Origin: Phalacrocorax aristotelis
Taxonomy: Eukaryota > Chordata > Aves > Suliformes > Phalacrocoracidae
Reading direction: 5' to 3'
NCBI RefSeq assembly: GCF_949628215.1
Contig: NC_134277.1
Coordinates: 95,531,963-95,595,962 of the forward strand
Length of the DNA stretch: 64,000 nt
Shown here piece by piece: positions 23,560-38,200 of this stretch (positions are counted from its first letter, which is position 1; the number at the start of each line of letters is the position of its first letter). The translations under genes and the position numbers were made by a program. The notes under the pieces are model-generated. The model did not search any database and was not told the origin of the DNA. It saw only the letters and a program-made list of their open reading frames with translations.

Positions 23560-26500
23560 CAAGCGTTGGGCATGTGTTAGGCACATGACAATGCCTGTGT
23601 ACTGAGATTATTTAATACAGCTAGAAAATTACTTCCAAACCAAGGTGGATTTTGACACTTGAATCCCAGGAAGCATTTTCTCTCTTGCTACCTCTTAAAT
23701 TCAGCTTTTTAAAGTTCATAGATCAAAGTTTGTATGCCCTCTTTGAAAAGTCTAGCAAAATTTCAGTGAAGAGAACACTGAATTATATTGAAGAGTGAAT
23801 CTTAAGTCTCTGAAATTATGTATAACTTTAAAGAGGTATTTGTTTACAGAACCCAAAAACCATGCTGTGCTCACTACAAATGTATTTTGCAAGCTCCTTG
23901 GCAGAAACCCTATATTCTAAAGAGAATTTAAACACATTTAAAGAAAAAAAAATTGTGCAGAGAAAGCTAGGTGAGTGCCAAACATTTTCAGACTGATGCC
24001 ACACAATTTTGTGGGGGATTTTGCTGGTGCTTCCATTTATTTCTCTCTGTAAAGCTCTTTCTGTTCAGGCACTGGCTGCTTCTGGTCCTTTACTCACCAT
24101 ACACTTGCAGCTGCCCCGACCCTGTGGTATTTTTATTTTGTCTAACTGTAAGATTGATTTTTTACTTTCTTTGCCACATACACAGGTGCTACTTGCTCTT
24201 GCCTCCCTCAAAAGTAACTTAGGCCTTCTTTAAAGGCAGTTGGGTTTCCCAGCCACCCATCCGGGATACTTTTTCTTCAGGCAAAACCAGTGAGTTCAGA
24301 ATCCTTCTGTGCCACCACAGATCCGCTGATGATGAGTACTCAGTTTGCTAGGTAGAGAGCATACAGAATCCTGTCTCTCCGTGTATTTTGCTGTATGCAT
24401 ATTTTGACGGCCGTATACTCGCCTACTTTTGCAAGCATTACAGAAGGTATTTCAAGGCGCCCTCTTTAAGCAGGAGAGCGCAGGCAGCAGCACAGTGGCT
24501 GCACTTGGACCCCGTCTGCCTGTTCTCCCCTCACAGGCGAGAGTTGAAAGTGGACGATGGATTCCTGAGGAGAGGAGACATCTAGCCAGTGTAAGCTGAG
24601 GATTAGACTGAAAGTGGCTTTGACTAATGTTGACTGAAATAGTTTGAATAAAAACGTTTTGAAAAATGCTTAAAATTGTAGTCAGGTGACAGAGTAAACA
24701 TAGGTGTAAAAACACCAAGGTAGCCAATGCATAAACAGTAGGACAAGGGGGCATTCTTCACTGAGCGCAGGACTCACACATATATTCACCTTCAATAAGC
24801 TGAATGTGATTCCTTGTGTGCCTGAACAACTTAAATGTTTGAGCTCTGCTGTATTGCTCAGCTGACACATTCATCAGGGACTGCATACTACAACAGGCAG
24901 CTTCCCTGCGAGAGGTAATGCACACCACTGCAAGAACTATAGAGCTGCCTTCATTTAGCGTTTATAGGCTAGGGATTGAGCGTGTGTGTGTTTATGCACA
25001 GGCAGATGATATTAAGAAGTATCAGGCTTTCCCATGCCAAAAATGTGTGTTTTCAATTTACGCTAAAAAGTTTTCGCAAGAATGATCTATTGTATGCAAG
25101 CAGTTTACCAAATGCAAGCAGCTGAACACTTGTTCCATTATGACTGATGATGCCGTAGGATGTTATCCCAAATCCCTGTGGTGGCATGTCTTTATGACAC
25201 CTCGATTATCTGTTGTATTGCACTGCAGCCGAGTCCAGGAAACTCACTTAGCAAAAATGTTATCAATTTCATGAAAAGAAGTAGTCAGCATGAGACGTCT
25301 AGATACAGCCAAAGACACTTTAAGAATTGAAATGAATTCACTAAACCATGTAGATAAAAAGGTGTAATTTTGGAGTAAGTGTACATTCAGAAATGTAGTC
25401 TGTAATTTAAAGACATAGTTTATGGCACTTGTACTAAGCGAAGGATATTGAGATTCAGGTTTATGGATTGTGGAGCACTACTAAGTCAACTTAGTAAAAT
25501 TGTTATCAGAGGGATCTTTTAAAATATGTATACCTCCAGCTCATGAGAACAAATAAATAGATTTTTAAAAATCTTCGTGATGGTTTGTGATTATAGTCGA
25601 TGCTATCCTTCTGATTTCATGAGACTCAAATTAGAACACAGACATGGCAGAACGCCAGGGGTGAGGTGATGGTGATGGGAAATAATGGCTTTTTCTCACT
25701 TTGGTTACGTGTTTGTCCCAGCTGTGCCACTCCTCTGATATGCCCAGAAGCCCACCCATAGCAGGTCTGGGGCAGACAGCCAGCACACTGCAGAGGGGAA
25801 CCTCTGGCACCATTTGTAATGTAGCAGGCACTAATGGGCACAGTTGCCTGCGTAGGTCTCCATCCTACATGTGCAGCCCACCTACAGCTGCAGAGACGTG
25901 AATTGAGCGAGACAAATGCCAAAGCTGCCAGGCTCGGGCAGGAGGAACTGAAGTTCCAGCTACCTGCAAGGTGAACAGAGGCACCAGGGGCCTGATCCCA
26001 CAGACAGGGTGCGCATAGCTGTTGGTCATGTCGGCAGCATGAGAACAGCGTGAGGACAATAGCCAGGAGCAGCCTTGCCAAAGAATCCTCACAGAACCGG
26101 GATTAAAAACGTTCCCCAGCTGAAGCAGGTCACTGTGTCAGGCTTGGCAGTTTGCTGCATCGGAATCTGAAGCAGCATCCCATTTGAACTGCATGCAAAC
26201 AAGCAGTACCTTAATGGAGGTACTCATTGGGGGCACTCATTCGGTGTTCAAATTGTGTTTTTAAAAGAAAACCTTAGAAATAAGAAGTATATTTACATGC
26301 CAGATACAACCTGCCTTGCAAAAAAAAGAAAGAAATACGTAAATACTGTCTTCATGTCAACTTTGGCGAAGTGTTTTTCTCACTAGAGCTGATTGCCAAT
26401 GAAGAAATTGGCAATTATTGTTGAGGTTGTTAGAAAGGGCATCATAAAATAACTTTATTATAACCAGTGTTGAACTGTATTTGCATTATTTCCATCACAT

Positions 26501-29500
26501 TGTCTTTGTTTTACAAGCTGTCTGCAATAGCTGTTCTTGGAAGGTCTCCAACAAAGCATTCTCTTTGGGGCTACTAACTGCAAATAAGATTAAAACTTAA
26601 TATGTCTGGTAATCAGTTTTCTTTTAAAGAGTGCAATTTGATTTCTTATGGTCAGCTGGGATGCCACGTATCCTCATCTCTTCTGTTTTTCAACTTGCTG
26701 CTCTCAATAACCCAAAAAGGCAATTTGCCAACAGATGTCCTTTCACCACTTCTCCTGAATTAGAGTGTCATCTGAGAGGTAGTCATGCACGGCTTGTACT
26801 CCAGAATCCAAGACTTCTGTCTATTAAATGCAACTTCTTTTTTCCCTCCAGCCTGGGCCAGAACAAAGTGCTTTATGTCCTCCGTTTGTTCTGGTGACAA
26901 GCAATGAATAAAGATGGGTAAAGCTCGTTTGCTCAACCCAAGCAAAGAGGAATGGGTAATCTCTGTACTCCTCACCTATACCACTGATTTGCCCCAAGAG
27001 AGCTGCAACTGTACTGGGTGAATTCTTCTCGATAACAGTAAAAATACCCTTTTGGGCAAATGCTGAGGAAGAGAGAGAGCGTTCCACAAGAACATCTTTC
27101 TTTCATGAACCCGACCGCCCCCCCAGGCTGATCTGATCTCGCCTCACTTGTAAGGGTGGGAGGAGGGAACAGCTGGGATCTGTGCTGGTACCCCGGAGGG
27201 GAGGGTAGAGCACCTTCTCCTCTCCCAGGGTAGAAGGGTCCCAGCACTCCCACTTCCCATGGATGCTCCCTGAGCCCATGAGTGCACAGCTCCTGTCTGC
27301 TCTGCTCCTTTGCTGGGGAGGACTACGAGGGAGAACACATCTCCTTCACCCCATTCCTTCCCTTGTCAGACTGAAACTAGGACACTGTCCTGTATCTCAG
27401 GAGAAAGCTAAGGACAGAAAAACAGTGCAACTGGAACAGCAAAACTGGACTGGGTAAGCCTAGCCCTACAGATACCACGCGAGTTTGACAACCTAATAAT
27501 TACTGAACCATTTGGTGCCACGTGCAAGCAGAACAGCAGCCACGCTGTGCCGCTGCCATCTACGCTGTATATTGTACAACAGAAGGGTCAGCAGTTGCAG
27601 GAGACTGTGAATCATTAAGGAAAGTGTTTGGTAAAAGAGAATGCTGTTGTAGACTCTTGCACTTTCGTTTTTTTCCTAAATAATAATATTCCTAAAATCC
27701 ATCTTGACTGATATTGTAACTTTTCCTGTTGGGCCTACTGGACCAAACCGCCAGAGGCCAACATTTTCAGAGCGTTAGTTTCTCATCGGGAGCTAGTTTC
27801 TCAAATCCCAGACAGTAATGTTTACTTCTGTTAACACTCCCATTGAAAATGAGCTTTAGGATAACATCAGAGCATATTGGTATATGCGTCAGTTTGGTTG
27901 TCAGAGGTCCAAGATGATTTAAACCAAGTTTGCCAAAGAAGGAGATTGCTTCTAGATATAAACATTTAAAGAATGTAAACACCAGTTTTCAAAACGTTGC
28001 TAAAAGGTTTTGGCAGGTATGAAAGTGCTTCCATTTCCATCTACATTAAACCTGGAGCATATTCATCATTCTTACATAGCCTCTTGTTATTCCATATCTC
28101 ATCATTTGTTTTGATACTTATTTCTAAGTTCTGTTACAGGAAGAAAGAAGAGCACTGTGTTTCTAGGATATTTCTGGCACAGCAACGACATGTTTCAGTA
28201 TATTACAAAACATTTAAGCCAGTGAGAATATCCACAACTACAAAATGCGGATGTTTAAACCACAAAAGAAAAATAACTATTACACTTCATTCAAATATAC
28301 ATGTGGCCGAAAGGGCTGAGGATTTATCACAAACAGCCCCAGCCTTTACAAAGTGAAAGTGACTGGTCCTATTCTGGAAGAAATATGAATGAGCTTTCTC
28401 TCAAGAAAAATAGAAGCGGCCTGAGGGCAACATAAATGTATAGTAAACCTCTAAAAGATGAAGACTCTATTTTATTTTCACCAGAGTAGCTTTATGTTAT
28501 GGATAAACAAAGACAAGATATAATTTTATGTAGCCATTTGAAAGTTCATAAGCCTGGTTAAAGCAACTTTTCTCAAGCAGTCTTAAAAACAACAGTAAAA
28601 CTAGCAACGAATATGTTTGCCTGATATATTGTCAGGTCTACGCGATAGTAAGGCCCGTCTAACACCATTCGTTCTCCCTGCAGATGGGATCCCAGTGTTC
28701 CTATTTCAGCAGGATGTTTTTGTCACTGCCTTAAAAACAATAAGTGATTAAAGCGAGAGGAGATACTAAATGTTACAGATTTCTCACCCAAACGCTTCCA
28801 TCTATCCCTCACTGTTTACCCTCACTGTTAACACAGTGGGTCAGCAATACTATTTTTTGCCAAATGCGAAACAAGGCTGTTTTGAAAGGGATGCCAGAGG
28901 CCACTTGGAAGCCAACTGACTGAAGGAAGAGGTACCTTCTGAAGAAAGACTGTAAAAGCAGCACCCAAGGGCTTCAACTTCGTACCCCGACGGCTTCTTC
29001 AATAATTAGGCTCTGTTTATCATATGCAGAAGAGCAAAGGAAAGGATGCAGGCTTCCCACAGGCAGGTCTGCTCTGCACATCATAGATTCACCACAGTAA
29101 AAAGGCTGAATTCATCAGCGTAGAGATACACTGCATCATCAAATTATGCCTTCAGTGACAACTGAATAGTCCATTTGCCTTCAGCAGGTTTCTAGCGGAG
29201 GCAACTTAATAAACAATTGTATTAGAAAAGCACTATTTGTTATATACGTGCCTTGTGAAGCACAAAAGCAGCAGAAGAAAGCAGGAGCATTTCTTTTTAG
29301 TTACAAACATCAGAAGAAATAACTGGCAGGTAAAGGAAGTGGCCTGATGTGATAAAAATACACTACTGTCTCTCAGGTACTGTCTTCACTCTTTTCAGTT
29401 AGGATAAGCCCTTAAGTAGTTGGTAGGTTCTCCCATTAGTCTGGTGTTTTTACCACAAAGTGTGCATTGATTAGCATTCCCACACTTTCTTTCCAGTCAA

Positions 29501-29639
29501 AGGACTCCACCCATAATCTAGATTCCAGTTTTATTGCCCAATTGAAGTTATAAAATGGTAACACCCACTGCAACTCAATGGTTTAATTACATTTACCATT
29601 TACCTAAATGACATTGCAAATGAGTTACGCCTGCAGGAA
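23560..29639. other. intergenic spacer, left part
   Basis: AT-rich sequence between the two CpG islands. No open frame combines an ATG, acceptable codon make-up and splice sites. An uninterrupted frame of about 150 codons on the minus strand near 25626-26081 was judged a chance frame. There is a slightly GC-richer patch at 27.1-27.4 kb but no clear promoter. Confidence 0.5.
26392..26415. repeat. perfect 9-bp inverted repeat (ATTGCCAAT / ATTGGCAAT)
   Basis: The arms are separated by gaagaa. Each arm contains a CCAAT/ATTGG pentamer, the core recognised by NF-Y or NF1-type factors. It lies in the spacer, away from either promoter, and function is not established. Confidence 0.6.
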
Positions 29640-29840
29640 TGGTTTGCATCAAACCAAAGGTCTGTCTAGCTTCATATCCTCTCTCTGACATCCCCCAAAG
29701 GAGGTACAGAGGAAAAGACTACAAGGGCCACTACAAACACGTGGCACCTCCTCAGCTTCCCGCCGAACTTGGGTTTAGTTTTAATTCTCAATACAAAGAT
29801 GATTTACATTTCACTTATTTTCTATAACCCACAGAGGTCT
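29640..29840 (+). repeat. CR1-like LINE fragment
   Basis: The segment accaaaggtctgtctagc, followed by ttcatatcctctctctgaca, matches the phrase typical of some amniote CR1 subfamilies (accaaaggtccatctagc then cagtatcctgtctccgacag). The rest is strongly diverged, so the ends are approximate. Confidence 0.5.
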
Positions 29841-31857
29841 GCAGAGGCAATAATCCTGTAGATCATCCTCAGCTAGGTCTCCACTTAAGTGTGTGTTCAA
29901 TTGGAAAGTACTGGCAATACTTAATTGCTGCAGGTGAGCTTTTTGGACATGTGGGCTGCTGGCAAAAGCAAAAGGCAGGTATCACCTCTATGTCTTAATT
30001 TGATTTCTCTCTTACGAGCTGGCCCAGACCATAGGAATTCATATACATATTCATATACTTTCCCCAGGGCTTTGGTTTCTGGAACCAGTTGACAACATGT
30101 GTGTAGGGGCAAATAACTCATCCAAAGTATAAAGAGGCTTTTCTGCAAAACCAGGGAATAATCCATGAGACTTCTTTGTTAAAAATTTTCAAGTATTATG
30201 AGATTGTCTAACATTCTTACAGCTCTGATCTTATTCTTAAAGCCTTCTACCCCACAATCTTGAAGCCTATGGAAGTATAAAATATTTTACCCAGGATACA
30301 TTTGAGTAATGAGGGCATTCTAACAATTTTTCTTCTGTCTTGCTGTGTAGCAGTGATCTTTGATATTAGTACCTTCACTGCCTCCCTTCTAGGGATGCAC
30401 TGCTTTTAGACAAGGTGAATAAAAATCACTCCACCTGGAACTGCTCTAATGCTTACTGCCTGATTCCTAAATCCTGCACTGGAACGGAGTACACCGTGAC
30501 TGAGCACAAGCCCAGCATGGAGGGATTAGAGAAAAAAAATCCAGCACCTCAAGGTAGTACTTGGCAGCTGCTGTTTCAGCCCTAGAGCTACAGCAGCCGA
30601 CACAGCCAAAGCAGCAGTGCTTGGAATGGACGAAATAAAGATCTGCCTGAACTACTTCTCCTTCCCACCTTGTGGCTTGACTGCAGTTTTTAACTCTTCA
30701 TTTACGCGGTGCAAATATTTCTACCTGGAGAGTAATCCTGTGGATCCAGGAGAAAGTCTGTTTTCATCCCTATTACACAATACAGCCACAGAAACCTCCC
30801 CTCCCTTTCCCCCAGCCCCATCCCAATATTATGTTATTAAATTAAAAATAAGCCACATTGTTTTTTGGGTATATGTTCAGAAATCCTAGCAGAGGTGGAT
30901 AGTACAGAAAGATTATTTCATCACATGTAACAAACAAAGAGACTGCAAGCAGGAAGCTATACTCTTAGGAGGAGATGAGAAGAAGATGAAGCATATAATC
31001 CAGAACCAGCACAGCAGCATTAAAGTAAATGAATATATTTAATTTTATATCAATCTATTTTCATACCTTTCTTTTCCTCCAGACTTTTCTGAAACACGGT
31101 TTAACTCTCCAGAGTGACATTTCTGAGAGAGTTTTCCATAATGCAAAAGGGAAAAGTCTACAAGCTTTCCAGTGTAAGTGAGCAGCAGACGTGTGTGAGC
31201 AGGGAGCTCGATAAGTAGGTACTTCCAGAGAGCTTAGATAAAGTGCTTAATACAATGCCCGAATACCACAAGTCCCAGTGGGATCTTGAAGCCTGCTATG
31301 GAAAAGAGACGATGGAAGAAAGTCAAAGACAGCACAGGAATGTGATGTCTCCTTTTTGAACCATTCCAAAGCCCTACTACCTTTGTGTGAACCCATCAGT
31401 CTGATGAAGTCAACCACAAGACACAGCAGGTGGCAGTGGGCATGGGAGATAATACAGTGCCTTCTCGGGGTTATAGACTGCATTCCAGTTGCAGTCTAAT
31501 TGTGGGGCATTTCTGCAGCTTCTTGGGTAATCCATTCCATCAAGATCAAGCAAAAGCACAGTAGCATGATTTCCAAAATATTCTTTTAAAGTTGCACCTT
31601 CGCATCTGAACAAAGTCTTGCTCTTTGTCTAATTATGTGAATGTACCCAAGATCTGAGTATATTAAATATTGAGAACACTGGCACTTTGGTTAGCACAAG
31701 TCTTAGGTAAGTAAACATGCTGTACATCCACCACACTTCTTTCCTGAGATTCTCCCAGCTTTTGCTGACGCTACCGTCTTGGTCCCGTTCATGTTACACA
31801 AATGGCTACACTTACACCAAAGCTAGAAGACACAGCATCGAATCCTAACTAGACTTC

Positions 31858-31985
31858 ACATGACCCTGTAAAGCAAGTAAGGCTACCCCTGCCTTTGGGG
31901 AGGCAAACAGGGGTCTTGCCTGAGGTTGCAAAGCAACTCAGTGACATAGTGCCGAAAGGATTCAAGGTCTTACCTCCCCTCCCAT
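31858..31985 (-). repeat. MIR-like SINE remnant, minus orientation
   Basis: The run gtcttgcctgaggttgcaaa then gcaactcagtgacatagtgc then cgaaaggattcaaggtctta lines up with the MIR core in reverse (cttgcccaaggtcacacagc, tagtaagtggcagagc, gggattcgaacccaggtctt). The order and spacing of all three blocks agree. Heavily diverged, as expected for this old family. Confidence 0.5.
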
Positions 31986-33444
31986 TCCTATGCTTCTTTA
32001 TTAAAATATGCTCCTCTTCTGTTACGTGCATCTCACTTTTCACTACAGCATATCACTGCTTAGCAGAGTTTTAACAGTAAAACTTGCTTTATGTTTTGAA
32101 ATACTCTTCTTTGGATAAAGAGAAGGGTATGGAGAAAGATGAAAGTGATTTGTTTGAAGATACACTCCTGCTTTGCAAAGTAAGTGTTAAATCTCTCTAG
32201 CTGGAAGACTATTTATGGTCTGCATAATTATTCTTTCAGCATATGACATCATCCTTAGCATATGCATAGCCCAGAACACAGTCAATTATTCTCCCTGAAA
32301 ATTCCTTTCATTACCCTCAGATTGTTAAACATCACCTAGTGGCAAATTGGTAACTGATGTCTGTTGTCTGCAATTGATTTCCATGCTTATTTCTTTTGTT
32401 ACGCACTTGGGTGTCTTACCTTTTGTGGCTACAATAGAACTAAAGATATAATTATTTCGGGATGCAGGGAATAAATTATGCTAGTTTATTTGCTTTCTTC
32501 TAAACCTGTATTTATTTACTTTTTTCAAAATGGCTTTTTGTATTGCAAACAATACTCACTCGCACAGTTGCACATCCTCCGGTATTACCTCAGCTGTAAA
32601 ATACAATTTTCTACCCAACCTTTGATGTGGGACTTCAGCCTTGCATGCAGCTAACTTCTGCCCAGAGCCACTCTCTTTGACTTTGCAAAGGAGTGACCTT
32701 CTGAAGTTAAGTTTTATTCATTCTGTATCACTACTCCAAGGGTTGAACAGTATCAGTATGATCTGAGGCCTCTGAAAGCAAAAAGTTTAATCAGAGCCCC
32801 TCATTCACTGTTTGGGAGTATTCTTCAGAAAGACAATAGAGGCTTAAAATTGATTTTTTTCAGGACCTCTGAGAGGCTGCTGTAAAGAATAAGGAGACGG
32901 CATTGATATGAGTCCCTTGAGGAGAATCACTTTAACCTGAAGAATGCTGGAATTCCCAAAAGCTGAACGGAGATGAAAGCAATTACCTGAAAACAGAGGC
33001 AATGTTTTGATGTTTTTGCTGTTGCCTTTTCTTCCTGGCTTTTGGAATTGTTTTTCTCTTAGTTCCAGCAGTGAAGCCAGTGTCTGCAGTTTGCTGCTGT
33101 CTTCTCAGTTTAGCAAGTGGCAATTATTACACTTCTGTTATGGTGGATCAGGCCCTTAATCTGAACAGTACTGTCTGTAATTAACCAAATAACCACCAGG
33201 GCATTTCGGCATTTCTCTTTTATATGGCACAGTTATTTACTTCTACATAAAATCATGCTTTTTAGGCACAAAGTGCTGCACCACTTCTAACACCCAAACA
33301 GTGATGAACCTCTTGGTCACATACTCAAAGAGAGGAGGAAATGTCTCCCTTTCTGAATTTCTTCTAGCTATGCTGTCCATCAACCACATTTAATTTTCTA
33401 TTAAATGGGCAGATTTTCCTTCCCTTATGTGACCAATGTATTTT

Positions 33445-33460
33445 GGGGGGGGCGGGGGGG
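33445..33460 (+). repeat. G-run (G8 C G7)
   Basis: Sixteen bases of G broken by one C within AT-rich sequence. Confidence 0.8.
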
Positions 33461-35173
33461 ACGCTCTCATAGTTGCACATCTTGCTACATCCCAAACAAC
33501 ATGTCCTGATGTTCTGAATGGTGACCTTATTAGGATTGTTGACTTCCCTCTAGAAATTTGATTGAATTTTTAGATGAATACAGATACAGAGGTGAGGAAA
33601 AGAAATGTGCAAAACTGATTATATTTCTATTTGAAAACTAGTTTTCCTGCTGTTCTAGACAGATGGAGAGGAAAAAGATGGTACTTAATGAGGTGGGACA
33701 TACTGTACTTCTTGACAGCACTGCTGAGCCAGAATACCATTTTTTAACAGGAAAACCAAGGCAGTAGATACTGTGCCTTTCAAACACAGCTTTAAAGTGA
33801 AAACCAATACACAAATCAACTCATCTCACCCAATTTTCTCATAGCAATGATAGACTAGTTTGGTTTTATTGCCTACATTTGTATTTATTACCGCTCCCTC
33901 TTCCTCCCATTTCCTACCTCTCTTTTTCCTCACAGGAGAAAATAAACATGCTAGCGGAGTAACCCTCAAGATAAAAATACCTAAAACACCATGCAAAATT
34001 TCCCATGAATTCTTTCAAAGCATGCTGCTAAAGGGAATATGTTCATGCACCGTAAGCTTCATACTGAGCTCTGGTCAGTGTGGGACATGGTTTTACACCA
34101 CCAGAATATAAATTCTTTTTTAACTAAATCAAAAAGCTTAAAGTTTGGAAACTTAAAAAGTTTAGAAATTCTCTGCTTGCAAGGTTGAATTGTGTTCTGC
34201 TCTGAAACTAAAGTTTGAAACCATCAAGTAAGAAAAAAAATATTATGTGTCAATTATCTAAAATGAGCCCATGCTTTACATACAGCTTATTAATAAAGAT
34301 AAAGTCAGACCACATCAATTCTACTAAGCAAATCCAGCCTGCAGGAGGCTTATTTTAGGCATGTGATCTGGGAAGCATGCAGAAGAGAGGGCTCATCCAG
34401 AGCCGGTGCAGTCAGCTGGAAGAATGCTGTTGACTGGAATGGATTTCAGAGGACCCCGATGGGTAACAGTCGGATACCTTTGGCCGTCAGCATTGGAGCT
34501 AACAAAAGCTGTGGTGTTCTGCATTTACTCCCAGCTACACAGAAGCCAGAGTTACCCTGACTATCAGCATTCATCGGCAGGCTGGAGTGTTTACTTTCTG
34601 AGGTCTACAGTCCTTCCCCTCTCAAAAATCCCAACAGCTGTAAGACTCTTTTCCCAATTAAGGCCAAATTAGATGACCCCTGCAGCAGCACTCAAAAGTG
34701 TTACTTCTGAAATTTCACAAAGCCAACTCAGATTCTTCGAATGTAATTTTGGAATATTTTAATTTACATGTTGTCTTTTGCCGCAGAGCTTTTGTGCCTA
34801 TGCGTTCAAATTAGCATTTTCAGACCAAAACTAAAAGGCTTTTGCTGTAAGTAACAGTAGATGTTAATGTAAAAGCTAATGTAGATTGTGCTTACCACTG
34901 AATAAGGCACAAAGGAAGAAAAGAGCCCCAAAGAATTTACCATCTAAGGGCTCATTAAATTCAGTGGGACTACTTCCAAGATTAAATGAACGCTTCTGGG
35001 CTCCGTATTTGTGAGATCAGTTTCATTTTGCAGACATAAGATAGAAAATTGCCTCTTGAGACTGGGACAATAATTCCGCGTAACAGGAGGCGTGTACTCA
35101 CTTTTACTATACTCACTAGCAAAACTTTAATGACAACGTGAGAGGCCTCTGGAGTGCTTTTTACATACACTTA

Positions 35174-35295
35174 CTCACACACACTTCTATATATGCATAT
35201 ATGTTTTACCTTCATATATATGTATGCACGTCTGTGACTTCCAGTTAACATAAATACATATTAAAATCTGTCTATATTCATATATATATTAAAAT
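35174..35295. repeat. AT/CA-rich simple repeat cluster
   Basis: Short CA and TA runs, including the perfect palindrome ATATATGCATATAT (35189-35202) and a TATATATAT run near 35279-35289, interrupted by unique sequence. Confidence 0.7.
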
Positions 35296-38200
35296 CAAAT
35301 CTATCGCTGCTGTATAGCATATGTTGTAATATGATAACACGCAAGCTAACAAAGCAAGAGGGCACATAGAAGACAAAGTCTTTCATACAGGTTGCAGCTT
35401 CATTCTCATAAGACATTAGAGGCCCCAATTCCAATTTTAGAGTCCCATAATCTACTTGGATGTATTCCTCTTTCCTTTCACCTTTCTTGGGTGAACTCCT
35501 CTTTCAGGAGGAATTCTAATTCCCGCTATGGTCAGTGGAGAGTTTTCCTCTGCTTCCAAGAGTAATTAGTCAGACCTTGCTTCATACAAACAGAAATCAT
35601 TCAGACAAGACTATAGTGTCCCTGCTGATGCAAGAGTTAGGTCTTGTCGTTTCATATTTTAAAGCACTGGATAATTCATAATCACCAATGAAGGAAAAAC
35701 CAAAAAAAGCCCACACCCAACCAAACCTATTTCTTATACGGATCATTTCAGATGTAGCAAAATTCCCTCTTTCCAACCTATAGTACAATTTTAAACAATT
35801 AGTTAGACCTTTATGGAAGTGGGAAAGTGGATATTGACCGCTGCTTTGGTATTAGGTCGGTTAACCTTCTGGCAAGAGATAAGGAATTTAACCTCAAAAT
35901 TACAAGGGGTTATCATCTGCAGGAATACCCCTACATCTCACCATTCAAACTTGTTTCTGGTATTAATACTGAGCTCCTACCAGGTTGGGTTTTTCATTTG
36001 TTTTAACACTGAACTGAGATTTATGCAAACATTCCTGAAATAGGATGAACTTATTATATCTTTTTAAGTAGGAAATTGAAAACTGCCTACATGCCTACAA
36101 AATCATCATTGTTCCGTCAGTTAAAATTACATCCCATATTGCTCTCATTTAATCAAAAGCCAATCTTCTTAAGCTATTAAAAACAACTGGCTTCTTGAAA
36201 TTAGCTAATACCAACATTAAACAAATAAACAAAAAAATTTAATAGCTCATCCAAAACTTAAGGCAAGTGTGAAAAGGAAAAAATATTTTAATAGAATTGG
36301 AGTAGACTCCTTTCTCCAAGAAATAAAAAGAAAACACTGGCAATTTTCAACAAGCATTGGCAGAGTGCCCATTAAGAAAATTACTTAAGATTTCACCATG
36401 GTAAAAGTAAGACAGCATCAATATTTTAGATTTTGTAACATCTGTTTACAGTCAAGATTTTTTTTTTGAAGTACTATAAATTGGCAATTGTTTATCTACA
36501 GTAATGGACTCAATTACTGCTTCCCCAGATTATGCAATGAGCATATTCAGTAACTGAGATAATTAAGCAATAAACATATACTTTGAGCTACAGCAAAGCC
36601 TTGCCAGCATTAATTCTGCCAAATCAGAAGACATGTACACATTGCAATGTCATTTATTTGAACTTCATTTCTCAGTACTTTGCCCTTCACTGTTCACTTC
36701 TGTAATGCTAATGTACTATTGCTTTGAAAATAATTAAAATTATGGTCTGAACATTTACAGTTTGAGAAAATACGTGCGTGACCTTCAACACTACAGAGAA
36801 ACACATACATGCCAGACAACGAGGCTATGCAGCATTAGATAAACCTCTACATGCAAACTTACACACCTCATAAATGTCAATACACTAATCAAATTTTTGA
36901 AAAGCATATTTTGATTGCAGAAAAATGTGTACACTACAGGCTTACATTACAGATAGGTTTTTTTAAAAAAGTCTCCCTCAAAATCTCAGTTTAAACAACC
37001 TCATTTGTCCCCAGCCTTTAAATTTGTCAGGAAAACTCTTCATTTCCATTAGTTTTTAATGCTTTTTTTGTAAGCCAAACACTTAAGTTGCTGATGGTTT
37101 CCTCTGAAGGCCTAAACCTCCTTAACTTTACTAAAGTCCTTAGAAGAATAAAAATGCTCCACACCATCAAAATTGCATTATCTGACATCTCTTAGAACTC
37201 ACTAATTGGGAGAGGCAGAATGTCACTGCAGATTAATGCACCTTCTCTCACTTTGAGCACCTGAGTTAAATCTGATCTGCACAAAAGTGACTAAAAATCA
37301 ATCTAAACTGACAGTAGTAAAATTATTAGGTATAATTGTATGCATTCTCAGATCTTTAGCTGGAGAAGACAGATTCCTTGGAGTCTTTCAGGAGAGGAAT
37401 TAAAATTTTATTTGTAGGTATTTTTAAAAATAAATATTTGCTTTCAGTCATAAAAGATGAAAGGTGATAAAGACAGTATCTTCTGTTCATATCAGCCCTT
37501 AATATTTGTTACAGGAAACAACACACCCCCATGCCAGAAGTGTGTTGGAGGAAGGAAGGAACTGGGGGAAGGGAAAAACCTTGAAAACTACTCAGAGTCA
37601 CCATTTTTAATTACACAAAAACATACATTACATTTTTAATGATTGGCTCCTCTGCACTGAAGGAGCAGGATCTTAGCTTGCTCATACAATGAAATAATTA
37701 GCAAAATTCCTCTTTTGCAAAGGGCTGTATATATCCATGTAATACAAGCAAGTAAACTTGTCCCTTTTGCCAAACTCAGAGCAAAGGACATGACCAAAGG
37801 AGCATAACCCTGATTTCAAGCTACCTTTTCTTCTCCCTTTCACTGAAGTCTGCTGAGCCATATTCAGCTACAAATTAGGAAATAAAAAGGCCACTACAAC
37901 ATGCTGACAAACTTACTTTTTGTCAATAATCTCAGCAATAATATATCAACTAAACAGTGCTGAAAAAGAATCTAGTTTGTTTAAATACTAATCACGCCTA
38001 TTGAAAAGCTTCAAATACATTTGCAAATCTTTTTACTGTATAACATGACATACACAACAGCACACTGCTGACAATGTTCTTCATCAAAATCTTTCTTCAA
38101 GCAGTAAAATGCTTCCATTTATTATTCCAGTATTCCAAAAATGTAGACACAGATGATTAAATCATTGTGTTCTGAGCATTAAAGAGCACAGCAAGTCTAT

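Noticed and set aside
21829..23584. Long open frames on both strands across CpG island 1 (up to about 420 codons)
   Set aside because: They overlap each other in nearly all frames, are rich in A/G/P/R and often lack a true ATG. This is the expected effect of few stop codons in GC-rich DNA.
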